Origin: Chamaecrista fasciculata
Taxonomy: Eukaryota > Streptophyta > Magnoliopsida > Fabales > Fabaceae
Assembly: GCA_003254925.1 (NCBI GenBank)
Contig: QANZ01001923.1
Location: 119,123 to 183,122, forward strand
Direction of reading: 5' to 3'
Length of the DNA: 64,000 bases
Shown in pieces: positions 11,275-22,511 of this stretch (position 1 is the first letter of the stretch; every line of letters begins with the position of its first letter). A model generated the notes under the pieces. It made no database searches. It saw only the letters and a list, made by a program, of their open reading frames with translations, and had not been told where the DNA came from. The position numbers were made by a program, and so were the translations under genes.

Positions 11275-11711
11275 GGTTCCATGGCACCCAGAAAGCATAA
11301 AGTGAAACCAACATGGTAGTCAGGTGCAGAAGCAGATGCCTTCTTTCTTTCACTAAGTTGGGAAAAGTTCAAAAGTTCAAATTATTCTCTGTGGTTAAAG
11401 CAAAAAATTACAGGGATTCTTCTGCCCAAAAAGTAAAAAAGAAGGAAAAAGAAAATGTATGTGTGGTGGAGAAGAGATCATGATGCACCTTTTTCTTTTC
11501 CTGTTATGTTTTTTCTCTCTTGATTGGACAAGTGAAGGAAGGAAGGATGAATCAGGGCAAACTTTATGTGAATCAATGGGTCATTTCATTTTATTGAGGC
11601 TTATACATTATTGAAGTTTTGGATTGGTGATGCCAATTATGCTTTATAAACCCAAAATAATGCATCCACTAGATTGATTGGATGGTTCAATTACAAGTAT
11701 TTTTTTTTTGG

Positions 11712-12212
11712 GGGTTAAAAAGGTCATTTTGATTCTAATCCTAATATTCATTTTGGTCCATTAGATTTTAAAATATTCAAATAGTCTTAAATATTGGCAA
11801 AAATTTCATTTTGATCCCAAACTATTGAATATAATCATATTTTTCCCCTTTCAAGTTCGACGAGTTCAGAGCTACGATTATTCTCAAATAGTACTTTTCA
11901 ATTCAGTTGGAGCCTTCAACAAACGAAGTCAAATAATCTTGAAAGTAGACTGCTTATTTCATAATCAAACAAACAAAATTGATTATATCTCTTTCGTTTC
12001 ACGTTCGAATGCGACGAATTTAGGCTACGAGTTACTTTTAACAAGTCCTTTAAACTTGAAATGAGAGACGAGAGAAATATGACCAAATTCAATAATTTAT
12101 GATCAAAATGAAATATTTTACCAACATTTAAGACCAATTTGAATATTTTGAAACATAAAGGACCAAAATGAACATTAAGGCATACATTTAAGACCAAAAT
12201 GACACTTTGACC
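11712..12212. mobile_element. Short Mutator-like MITE, family 1
   Basis: Ends are GGGTTAAAAAGGTCATTTTG and the inverted CAAAATGACACTTTGACC. It shares its centre with the copies at 1281, 24265 and 38591. The flanks are T-rich, so a TSD cannot be fixed. The two overlapping open frames within it are chance frames. Confidence 0.7.
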
Positions 12213-12320
12213 TTTTTTCTAACATAATATGATTTTTCTTTTAGTTCTTTTTAAAAGAATTTATCTTATTTAATCTTATTTGTTCTCTAACTCTAGAGTG
12301 GTGGATATCATCGTCTTTAT

Positions 12321-12831
12321 CAAGGTTATTAAAACCGGACCGGTCATTGAACCGGCCGAAGCAGCGGTTCAAGGTTCAATGGTTCAACTTGGGTTCAACC
12401 GGGGTCGGACCGTTAATAATTAAATAAATAAAAAATAATATATTTAGTTTAATATAATAAAAATATATAATAAACTCTTTAAATTTAAGCTGGATTGAGT
12501 AAGAAAGTGATTAATTAGGAGGATAAAAAATCAAATTTTGAAGTAAAAACTATTAAATAACGTATTATTTTGAGTCTAAACATAATAAGAAACAAATTTC
12601 TTTAAAATAACATCATTTTAATCAAGAAAAAGTAAAAAAAAAAAAATTAGAAAAAAACTGAACCGGTTCAACCTCAAAACTGGCCGGTTCAAGGCAGTTT
12701 TCCCGGTTTTTGACCGGTTCAGGCGGTTCTTGATCGGTTCTCAACCTGCCCGCTTTTTTGCTCAACTCGGACCGGACCACTGGCCGGTTCGCGGTTCAAC
12801 CGGCTGGTCCGGTCCGGTTTTTATAACAGAG
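12321..12831. mobile_element. hAT-like MITE with 8-bp TSD
   Basis: Starts CAAGGTTATTAAAACCGG and ends GGTTTTTATAACAGAG, imperfect inverted repeats. Both arms are dense in GGTTCAACCGG and CCGGTCCGG phrases around an AT-rich centre (about 12420-12650). Perfect 8-bp repeat GTCTTTAT flanks it at 12313-12320 and 12832-12839, as expected for hAT elements. Related, incomplete copies are at 34853-35036 and 63470-64000. Confidence 0.87.
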
Positions 12832-12839
12832 GTCTTTAT

Positions 12840-14458
12840 AGTATTTTTCATACACATGATCTGAATTGACATCAAAATATTATATTTAAGGAACTCAATT
12901 ATATACCAATAATATTGGATTTTGTTGGCTAAATTTTTATTTTACAAAAAAATAATAAAACTAAACAAAAATAAAATGGGCTGTTTTTGTGAAAAAAAAT
13001 TTGTAAAATATCTTTTTCGGCCAAAACTTAGTATCTCATCAAATCTCTCCGATGCACCTTCTTGCAAGTTAGGCACATTTTTTTTTTGAATTTTTATTTG
13101 GCTTGGGTCAAAACAGTTTTTTTTTTTTTATATAATTAAACATTTGAAAAAAATGGTGAATAAAAGGCATGCCCCAGACTACATAATGAGGAGTGCGGAC
13201 CTCACATTAGAGTGGCCTGAAATCAAGTTTGACCCATCATAACTATACAATGCAACAAAGGAAGACAACATTACATAATTCGAAACAAAATAAAAAGAAA
13301 ATATAGTCAAGTAAACCTCTCTAGTTCTAGTAATCATGATAATGGCTTTCTGCGGAAAGACGTGTTGTCACCTGCGAATCGCCTCGTTCCTTAATCTCCC
13401 AATCACGTTCATGGCCAAGAGCACCGTAAGCCAAACTACAACGAACCTATCCGAATCCTTTTTTCAACATAGAACTCTAAAATTATGTAATTGCTTTGGT
13501 CAAATCAGTTGGTGGCACTAGTGATCATTATGTAATTGCAAATAATGTTTTATAGTCAGTCACAAATGTCCACATTACCAAGACCAAACAAAGATCATAC
13601 ACAAAAAGTTTTGGCTTTCAAGATAAATAAAAGCATAAGAGACAGCACCCTTTTCAAGCATGATTGTAAGAAAAACTTGCCATACATTTAAAAAGAAATC
13701 CTTTACCAAAAAAAAAAAATCCGATTTTATGATATTTACAAGTCAAATTTCTGAAATACAACAACATATTGTTGGTGTTTGAAAAGAGTATCATCAAGTA
13801 TATTGAGAGTTGAGACTTTAAACAAAATTAAGCCTCTTAGAAAGATATTACAAGCACACTTCAAATATAAATATATAATATAATATAATTGTAAAACAAA
13901 AATATTTATATATTATTTTATTATTATATTACTATTTTGAATAGAGATATGTTAGTAATTGGGATAGAAAGTGTTATGAAATGATGTTGTAATGAAATAA
14001 TATTTTTGTAATGAGTTTGTAATTAATAAACAAATAACTTTGTTGCACAGTAGTTTAAATTATGTATTGAAAATAAAGATAATAAGTTTGTAATAATTTT
14101 ATAACCATTTCCAAACACACCCTAAGTTCTCCTTAGTATTGTATCTCAAGGTTTTGTTTAGTCTTGCTTTGTGCTATCAATGTTTGTAAGAATTGGTTGG
14201 ATTATCTATTGGTCAGATTGAAAAACAAGTTGACTTATCTTACAAATTAGTTTAATTTTGGATCGAAAATAATTGTGTTGGACCGGTGAACCGTTAAAAA
14301 AAATCTAGTTCAATTAAAATATTAAAAATTTTATTTTGACCCTTCATGTATTAATATTTTTCAATTTAGTGTGTCAAGAAAGAAAATTTCTCAATTAATC
14401 CTTAAAAAATTACTTTTTTCTTTTTTTAATTTTAGTCCCTCTATAAATTATACTATTA
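12840..14458. other. Intergenic, no gene seen
   Basis: AT-rich. A less AT-rich stretch near 13320-13520 has a 61-residue open frame without recognisable motifs. Position 14111-14122 reads CCAAACACACCC followed by TAA, which looks like the right end of a Harbinger-like element such as 17310-18620; its left end was not found. GGACCGG traces near 14280 may be a worn hAT piece. Confidence 0.5.
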
Positions 14459-14467
14459 TAAAATTAA

Positions 14468-14764
14468 AGCCAAAGTGTACTTTTGGTCCCGTAACTTTTT
14501 TTGCTGCATATTTGGTCTCATTTTTGGGATAAGTTGTAAAATTGAACTCATATCTTTTGGTCAAGTTATAGAATTAGTCTCATATATTTGGGTTAGGTGC
14601 ATAATTGGTCTTATATCTTTGGGTCGGATGGGACTGACAGTGAAACTTTTTACAAAGATATGAGACCAATCCTTCAACCTGACCAAAAGGTGCAACAAAG
14701 CAAAAGATAGAGGACCAAATTGAGACCTAAGCATAAGTTATGGGACCAAAAGTGCACTTTGGCC
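14468..14764. mobile_element. Mutator-like MITE, family 2, with perfect 9-bp TSD
   Basis: Inverted ends AGCCAAAGTGTACTTTTGGT and ACCAAAAGTGCACTTTGGCC. The TSD TAAAATTAA is present at 14459-14467 and 14765-14773. Family 2 copies are also at 33322, 34233, 40526, 57102 and 60811. Confidence 0.9.
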
Positions 14765-15009
14765 TAAAATTAACTATTTGTGATAAATTATCAATTTATA
14801 ACTATTTATCATGATTATACTTTTAATATTTATATTTAAAATAATTAATAATTATTATTTATTACATCATTCAATTCAACTTGTTCAACTGATCAGACCA
14901 TAAATAAAAAAATTTTGGTTCATTCAACGGTCCAGTTCTTACAACAATAGGCCTACCATATACTAAAAATGCTTTCTCAATATTTTTTTTGGCCATTGGT
15001 TTTTTAAAA

Positions 15010-15300
15010 TTAGGTTAAAATGCAAAGAATATTCTTGGACTTTGGTCATATTGCAAAACACAGAAAGAACTCTTACTTTTGAAAAGTGACGAATGAGCTC
15101 CTTAACTTTTGATTGTGTAAAAAAATCCTTTTTGTTAAATCTTTCATTGAAAGTTCATTTTTTGGTTTGGATCAATATAAATTATAATAATAATAAAATT
15201 ACAAAAAAGTTGATTTTTTTTAATAACAAAAGGACTTATTTGCACAAAATCAAAAGTTCAGAGAATCTTTTGTCACTTTTGAAAATTCATGGGTTTTTTT
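15010..15300. repeat. Inverted-repeat MITE-like sequence
   Basis: The left arm (TTTTGAAAAGTGACG..., AACTTTTGATTGTGT) recurs inverted on the right around 15236-15290. The ends are not sharp and no TSD was found. A similar left arm occurs near 24953 in aldehyde oxidase intron 1. Confidence 0.5.
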
Positions 15301-15573
15301 TTTTTTTTTACATAACAATACTAATAAGATATAGTATATAAAAGAGAAGGAAAAATAGTGGGAAATTATGAAAATATCTGAAAATAATATGGGTGTTGGT
15401 TATCCATTTTGATAGAGTATGTAGAGAGGGCCTAAGTCTTTTTTTTCTTTTGAAAAGTTGAGAGGGCCTAAGTTGAAAACGAACAAAATAGTGGAGCCCA
15501 AAATAAATGAGTGTGGAAAATAGAAGGCCCAAAATGGGAAATCGAAAAGCAAAATTTCAATGTGTCTACAAAA

Positions 15574-15598
15574 TGCGGTGAGCGTGGATCGAACACGC

Positions 15599-15641
<43 letters not shown>

Positions 15642-15646
15642 CCCGC
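15574..15646 (-). tRNA. tRNA-Phe (anticodon GAA)
   Basis: Read on the minus strand the gene begins GCGGGGATAGCTCAGTTGGG and ends CACGCTCACCGC plus discriminator A. The acceptor stem, the A box (in TAGCTCAGTTGGGAG), the anticodon loop CTGAAGA and the B box GTTCGATCC can all be seen. There is no intron. The gene is followed at once by TTTT (15573-15570), a Pol III terminator. CCA is not encoded. This is the normal plant nuclear tRNA-Phe sequence. Confidence 0.97.
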
Positions 15647-15987
15647 TTACTGATTATTTAAACTTTACATATTTATTTGTTGGAACTATACTCTTAGTAC
15701 CTCCAATACATGCAATCATTTTCAGTTGTACCCCAATTTTTTTTTTTGAATCATTTATCTCCCATTTTTTTTTTTAATTTTTGTGTCAATTGTATCCCAA
15801 AATTTGGGGGTATTTGAAGGTACAATTGACTCAAATGTGAAATATTGGAGATATAATTGACTAAAAAAAACTTTGAAGATACAATTGAAAATGACAGCAT
15901 ATTTTAAGGGTACCAATAGTAACTTTGCTTTTATTTGTTTCTTTATGATTTATATCTTGCTTTCACTATATAAGTATATATACCCTA

Positions 15988-18900
15988 TGTCACGACCCCC
16001 TAATGGAATCCGTGACCGGCACGAACCATAAGAAGAAGGCTCATGGCCCGTAAGCCTGACATTCTCATATACATAACCAAATGTAACATGATACATACAT
16101 CTATTAATGACTACAATTCATTTTTCAAGGTACTGTCTTGTATGGAAACTTTTTGTAGAATTTCTCTTATAAATAAAAGGCTCCATAAAGTATTCAATAA
16201 CTATTTCAACAATGAAATTCAAATAGAACTCTTCTCTCATGAAGATCCAGCTCATAATTAAATTCAGTACGACCCTGACTGTAAATCTAATGGAGCACAA
16301 CTAGAGTCAAATGCCAAATACAAGTGAATCAAAGTCAGATGGAATAACCAATATACCCACACGAACAATATGTGGGACTCCAAGAGGCTGCTCGATCTAG
16401 ACAACACTAAAAGATGGTTCCTGTAACCTGAAACTGAAAATGGTAAACAACGGAGTGAGTCAAGAGACTCAGTGAGTAATCCAACCTATTCTAGTCGTGG
16501 AGGGCAAGGTATCTCCACTAGTTCAAAATAACAATGCATTCACATAATACATCCATATCTCAATCATCACTTTTTGTAATCAGTCATCGTATAGTCAAAT
16601 CCCATAATACAGATCACAGTTCGAATGATCATAAAAATCACATACTTGCACATTCAATGAAAATGTCATATAATCCGAATCTCTGTAATCATTCAAAATC
16701 ATTTCGCAAATCTGAAATACATTTTAACGTAAAACCCATGGGTGGCGCCCCCGTTACTGGTGAGTGAGATCGAAGGTCCTGCAAAAGGTATATCCCGCGA
16801 GAACGAGTAACTCCCCACCTCTAGGGTCGGAGGCAGTCTACTCGTGGCACGTCCCCGAAAGCCTAGAACCATGCCCACCTCACATCCTGGCCAACGGATG
16901 GGTGACTTCGGGACCGAAAGCCTGGTTGGTACTTACCCAAAAGTCCCAACGACTCACCCACCAGCCAAAAACCATCTTTCAAACAACATCAAATCTCATT
17001 TTTATCAAAATATTTGTCAAAACATGATATCATCCACTTAAGTCTCAAATAAGCTTTTCAAACATATTTTCGTAAAAACTTTACCTTGCCAAAAACTATG
17101 CACCAAATATTTCACATAGGCATGATAAAACAAGTTCTAGAATAGAGAGGATACTCACCTGAAGGTCATGCACATGACCTAAAATCCACTATTTAAAATA
17201 CTACCTCCAAACTTGAGGTAATTGCAGAGTACCTAAATTTGATAACAAACACATTCATCCTATTAGAATTCTCTTCACATATATAGTCACCAAGCGACTC
17301 TTAGACTTAGGGTGCGTTTGGCTTACGATTACAAAGTCATTATAATCCCATTACAATTTCATTATCTCCATTTTCATTACATAACTTAAGTTACAGTGCT
17401 ATTTGGGTGTTTGTTTTTCAATTATAAAGTCATTACAAAAATTACCCTTCATTACAAACTCATTCCATTACATATTTTATACCCAATTACTAACATACCC
17501 CTACTCAAATACCTATAATTACCTATACTCTAATACAAATATAAAAAAACTATTTAGCAAAATAGTAATTTTCAATACCCTCATTTATTACACTTACAAC
17601 TTTCTCTCTCCACTCATCATTTTTTTTTCCTCTTTTTCTTATTCACCTCCTCTCTCTCACATATATATTTTATAATTATAATATATATATACATTTCGGC
17701 CAAATATGTATATATATATATAATAATATATAAATATTTTTATTTTATAAAATATATTATATTATACTATATATAATTTATAATTTATATTAATTTAAAA
17801 TAAATTAATTCAACTCATGTTATTTACATTTTAGTCCATGATATAAAATATATAATTCAGACGCCAAAAATATACATTTTGGTCTCTCCTCCAGTATATA
17901 TATGGGTATACGAGAGAGGCAGATAGTGGAAGAAGAGTGGATGGTGCGATGTGCTCATGCGTGAAGATCAACGGTCATATTATTACCCGCAAAAAGACAA
18001 ACCGTTTTGATTAATATATAATTTTTGGTCCCACATTTTTTTCGTGGATAACATTTTGGTCCTTCAATTTATTTTTTGGAGGAAAGTTTGCAATATAGAA
18101 ACCCAATCATTGATGAATGCAATTTTTCACGGGTCAAGAGATATATTTCATTTTCGTAAGGACCGATTCGTTCAATTTATATAAAATCATAGACCAAATG
18201 GTAGGTTTTTAAAAATTTTCATGTTATTTACATTTTGGTCCTTTCATTTCATTACATAGTACTACTCCAACCTTCATCACAAATATTCACATCTAGCACA
18301 AATTCCGAGACAATTTCATTACCATTTCATTTCATAACCACCACAACCAAAAAGTCAAAATATTATTTTTTTATTTCTATCTATTTCCATTATCAATTAT
18401 CAATTCTACCCCTATACAATTTAAAAAAACCCATACAATTATTTCAACCAACCACAATCATTACATACCCATTTTCATAATTTCACATCCAATTTTTTTC
18501 ATTACATCTCAAACTTATCCAAACACCATTTTCATTACATTCTCATTACATAATTTTCTCATTACCATTTCATTACATAATTTTCTCATTTCATTACATA
18601 CTTCTCACCCAAACACACCCTTAACTTTCATATTCCATAACCATCCTCAAGCTTAATATCAACAACTTTAGTACTACAACGAGTATAAGACACCAATTTA
18701 ACTCTAAGAGAGCTTGGGTTAATATTTGAGAACTTTAAACAATCTTTTATCAATAATCAAATCTTTTAAAAGGTTTATTACTAACATTCCAGTAAGCAAG
18801 GTTGAAAATCCATACTTTATAACACCAACCATGATGTAGAAATCTAACTTTTGCATTTCAAATACAATATTATAGTCACAAGATTCTCCATAATTCCAAA

Positions 18901-19791
18901 GGAAGCCATATAGTTCAAGAAAACCATCAAAATCACTCTTAGGGACCAAATTGCAACTTTAAAGTTTATACACGATAACCAAGTTTCAAAATACTCACTC
19001 CAAGTTCAAGTTGATGATATAGAACTCGTTAGAATCTTCCATTAAGCTCAACCAAACCAATTAAAGTTCAAAATCCCCAATTAAAGTTTACCCCCAAAAC
19101 CCTATCGGATCCCCTAAAACCATGATGTTGAAGTTAATCACCAAACCAACATGTTAGGATGTTAAAGTGCACCAAAATTTGTGATTTGTGGTAGGAAATT
19201 CCAAAAGCAAAGCAACACTTAAGAAAATCGCACCAATGTGAAGGAAAAAGGAAGAAAGAAACGCACCACTTGGAGAAAGGGAAAGTGGTGGTTGATGGTG
19301 GGGTGGCGGAGGTGGTGGCGCGATGTTCTGGACCAGCGACGGTGATGGGTGGCTGGCGATTGGAGTGGGAGGAGGAGAGAAATGAAGGACACCAAGTGAG
19401 GGAGAAGTGTGTAGAAGTCACAGGAGAGGGGGAAGGAAAATCAAGTTCATGGCTTCTTGGGTAAAATTTCTTTTTAGTCCAAAATAACATATTTACTTCA
19501 AAAATAGTCCCTTAAAACATGAAATTTTAAAAAATAGAATCGTTGGATTTGTTCCGAAGAGTAGATTACAAATATATGAATTGTTTTTGAAAACTTCATT
19601 TTTACCAATTATCATTTTTTACTCAAAAATATTCTGTTACAGTGTCAAAATAAAAGTCAGATAAAATTTAAAACAATGTATGCTCCCAAAACATAATCAC
19701 AAGCTCAGAATGACCTCTAGATTCACTATATAAACTTACTTCAATCAAAATACTACGTCTAATATTATCTAAAATTTATTTGGGTATTACA
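15988..19791. mobile_element. Solo LTR (long, interrupted) with 5-bp TSD
   Basis: Begins TGTCACGACCCC and ends GGGTATTACA (TG...CA), flanked by a perfect 5-bp repeat CCCTA at 15983-15987 and 19792-19796, the signature of retroviral-type integration. No second LTR, gag or pol is present, so it looks like a solo LTR of a long-LTR retrotransposon left after recombination. Without the nested element at 17310-18620 it is about 2.5 kb. The GC-rich patch at 16740-16970 and the minus-strand open frame at 19134-19490 belong to it and show no known domain. Orientation is not fixed; TGTAATACCC as the 5' end would put it on the minus strand. Confidence 0.8.
17310..18620. mobile_element. PIF/Harbinger-like non-autonomous element nested in the solo LTR
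   Basis: Starts GGGTGCGTTTGG and ends CCAAACACACCC, with TTA on both sides (17307-17309 and 18621-18623), the TSD type of PIF/Harbinger elements. The interior is rich in CATTACA and has no transposase. A longer element with similar ends lies at 35103-38475. Confidence 0.8.
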
Positions 19792-19796
19792 CCCTA

Positions 19797-21109
19797 TCCC
19801 GTCCACTGCTTGGTTCTTAATCTTCGGATTTTATATTATTATCCACATCAAATAAATTTGTTGAAAGTTTTAAACAAATAAAACAATGCCATATATGAGT
19901 GTGGAAATCTAATGATTTTTCTGAACTATTTTTACCTATATTTAAATATCACTCAATGCGTGATAGCAACATGTTATCCAAACATAAAATAAATGAAAAA
20001 CATCTTTGTGAGTCGTTGTGAAGGAAAATAATGAAGAAGTACCAACTACAAACTCATACAGCAAAACAAAGAATAGATCAGATATCTATTTAAAAATTAG
20101 TTAGTTTCACTATCTCTTGTTTAATAATTAATTAAGGAGTCAATGATCCTATCTTCATTATAAATTAAAGGGTCCACATAGTTAACTCCAAAATATCACT
20201 AACCTTATAATATTATATGTAATTTAAAACTAAGACTTGAATGAGATCAGCCATGAGGTTTACAATGGTTTTTTTATTTTTAAAACTAACCCATTACGTT
20301 GCTTTAGGACTAACAAATTAGTATATAATTGTATACGTTGCTTTACGACTGTCATTATGTATCAAATAATTATTGGCTGGTTTTTTAAATAATCAAATTG
20401 TTTTAATAAGTATCCATTAATTTTAAAATAATTTATTAGTAAAGATATAAAGTTTGAGTTCCATCACTTTATAGTTTTTTTATGTAAATTTTATATAGAG
20501 TAATTCTTCTGACCTGCATAGCTTATTTGATAAATCATAGCTATGTTTTTATCTTTTTTTTTCGAGTAAATAAATAAATTATATATATATATATAAGTTA
20601 ATAATTCTTCAGACATAGATAGAACATTAACAGTTTAACACTCAAGTTAGACATTTAATATGTCACATATGTATTTAATATTTATATGACTTGAAGGATT
20701 TTGAAGTTCCAAAATCCATTTTAGGATCAAAATATAAAACATAAAGTGACCGAAAATATAAATAAGCAGAAAATACTAATCTGGATACTCCGCTAGCCAC
20801 TCTGATCTATTAGATAGTATGATATTTATCTACACAAGACAAATATGATCTTCCAAAACCAAACGCAATAAAAATCATGATTGAGAAAAGAAAAATTAAG
20901 AGAGGTTCTTAATTAAGAACTTCTCAATAGAAAAAATCTCATTAACAAAGCAATTGGTGAGAAAACACTCAATTTATAAGAGAATAAGAGAGATAAGAAA
21001 CCAAACGCAGGCAATAGAAGTATGTTAGTAATTATGTATTTATTGGAATGAAAAATTTTGTGTTATTAAAAAGATATTGTAAAGGAGAGTTATTGATGTA
21101 TAAAAATTA
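19797..21109. other. Intergenic, no gene seen
   Basis: AT-rich sequence with a short TA microsatellite near 20580-20596. No open frame or terminal repeat could be supported. Confidence 0.5.
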
Positions 21110-21283
21110 GGGGAGTGGATGTCCTCAATTATGGGAATAATAAAGTAGGGTAAAGTATGAATCTCAACCATCCATTTTATTTTTAGTTCAATTCCCAATG
21201 ACAGTTGAAGGAATGGATGGAGGAATGAATGGTTGAGATTCATACTTCACCATAATTTATTACTCTCTGAGCAGATCCACCCC
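21110..21283. mobile_element. Short MITE with GGGGAGTGG ends
   Basis: The arms contain AGTATGAATCTCAACCAT and its inverse, and the ends are GGGGAGTGGAT and ATCCACCCC. The 9-bp flanks TAAAAATTA and AAAAAATTA agree at 8 positions. It is related by its ends to 7039-7205. Confidence 0.7.
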
Positions 21284-21430
21284 AAAAAATTAGACAAAAA
21301 ACACTGGAATTCCAATAACATATTAGTACCGGGTGCTATTGGTGCCATCAAGTCATCCCAAAAGAGGCCCCAAAACCAAAGATACAAACACCAACAGCGA
21401 AAGAAAAGCGACAAAACAAAACATTACAAC

Positions 21431-21998
21431 TAGGGGTGTTTATTGGGTTGGGCTAACCCGCCAACCCGTTAAAATCAACCCAATCCACTAGTTTGGGTTG
21501 GGCTGGCGGGTTGATTTGGGTTCAAAAAGTTGAGCTCGTTGTGGTTTGGGTTGAGCTGTGGGTTTCAAGATTTTGAGCCCGCTCAACCCAAACCAACCTG
21601 CCGGCCCGCAAAATATTAAATAAAAAATAAAATTAATTTTTATTTAGTTAAAATTCTATTTTAATATCACAAATAATATTATTTTTACAATTTGGTCAAT
21701 TAATAAATTTTTATTCTTAATTTAGTCCATAAAAAACAAATTGTGAAGGACCAAATTAAAGAAAAAAATTTAAGAGAGACCAAATTTTTTATAAAATAAA
21801 TATATAAAAAAAAAACTAGTATGGGCCAACCCGCCAACCCAACCCAAACCAACCCGCCACTGTTTGGTTTGGGTTGGTTTGGGTTGACTCAATTATTTTC
21901 TTTAGCCCAACCCAACCCAATCTGTCAAATAAATTAGTGAGCCCGAATCAACCCGCCCTAAACCCAACCCAACCCAACCCAGCCCGTGAACACCCCTA
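21431..21998. mobile_element. hAT-like MITE with perfect 8-bp TSD
   Basis: Starts TAGGGGTGTT and ends GAACACCCCTA. Its arms are full of GGGTTGGG and CCCAACCC phrases. ATTACAAC flanks it at 21423-21430 and 21999-22006. It has no transposase. Confidence 0.9.
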
Positions 21999-22310
21999 AT
22001 TACAACCAACCCACAAGAAATACACCAACAAAAACAAAGGCCAAACTCAGCAAACACCAGAAAATGATTAAACTTTAGACTTTTACATCATATTAATATT
22101 CTTATTTCAGTAATTAAACTCTAAAATATTTAATTTTATATCTAAAATCTTATGATTTTATAAAAACTAAGTTATATATACGGTAAATGTGATTATTTAT
22201 AAATGATTTAATTAATTTATTATGATGAATCATAGATTAGATCAAATATTTAGAAAATGAAAGAATAAAATTGCCGAACGCAATTAATAAATTGATTAAA
22301 GAAGTGACTG

Positions 22311-22340
22311 ACGTTAACGTTGACGTGTTTTTATATATAA
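22311..22340 (+). promoter_or_regulatory. Aldehyde oxidase core promoter: three ACGT cores and TATA box
   Basis: ACGT cores start at 22311, 22317 and 22323, each 6 bp apart; the last lies in TGACGTG. A TATA box TATATATAA follows at 22332-22340, 172 bp before the start codon. ACGT cores are typical bZIP binding sites. Function is inferred. Confidence 0.5.
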
Positions 22341-22511
22341 CCAAGAAGCCTTCTTTCCTTGGTGTCTCTTAAGTCTTCATTTCCTCTTAAGACTATTGTT
22401 TTTCTTTCTTTTTTTTTTTTCTTAAATCATGAGTTTTTTTCTACGAATCCGTATAGGGATATAAGTGAAGATTAATTTTATTCGAGTTGAGAGCAATTAA
22501 GAGTGTGAAAA

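Larger units (their letters stand above)
10272..11711. other. LpxK 3' flank, no further gene seen
   Basis: AT-rich sequence after the LpxK stop codon. It may contain the 3' untranslated region, a possible alternative last exon at 10961-10994 and an AT microsatellite at 11232-11274. No open frame with recognisable motifs was found. Confidence 0.5.

Noticed and set aside
11916..12197. 93-residue minus-strand open frame
   Set aside because: It lies wholly in a family 1 MITE and is not kept in the other copies.
13336..13521. 61-residue plus-strand open frame in a less AT-rich patch
   Set aside because: No motif or neighbouring exon could be supported.
19134..19490. 118-residue minus-strand open frame as an independent gene
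   Set aside because: It lies inside the solo LTR and has no recognised domain or splice partner.
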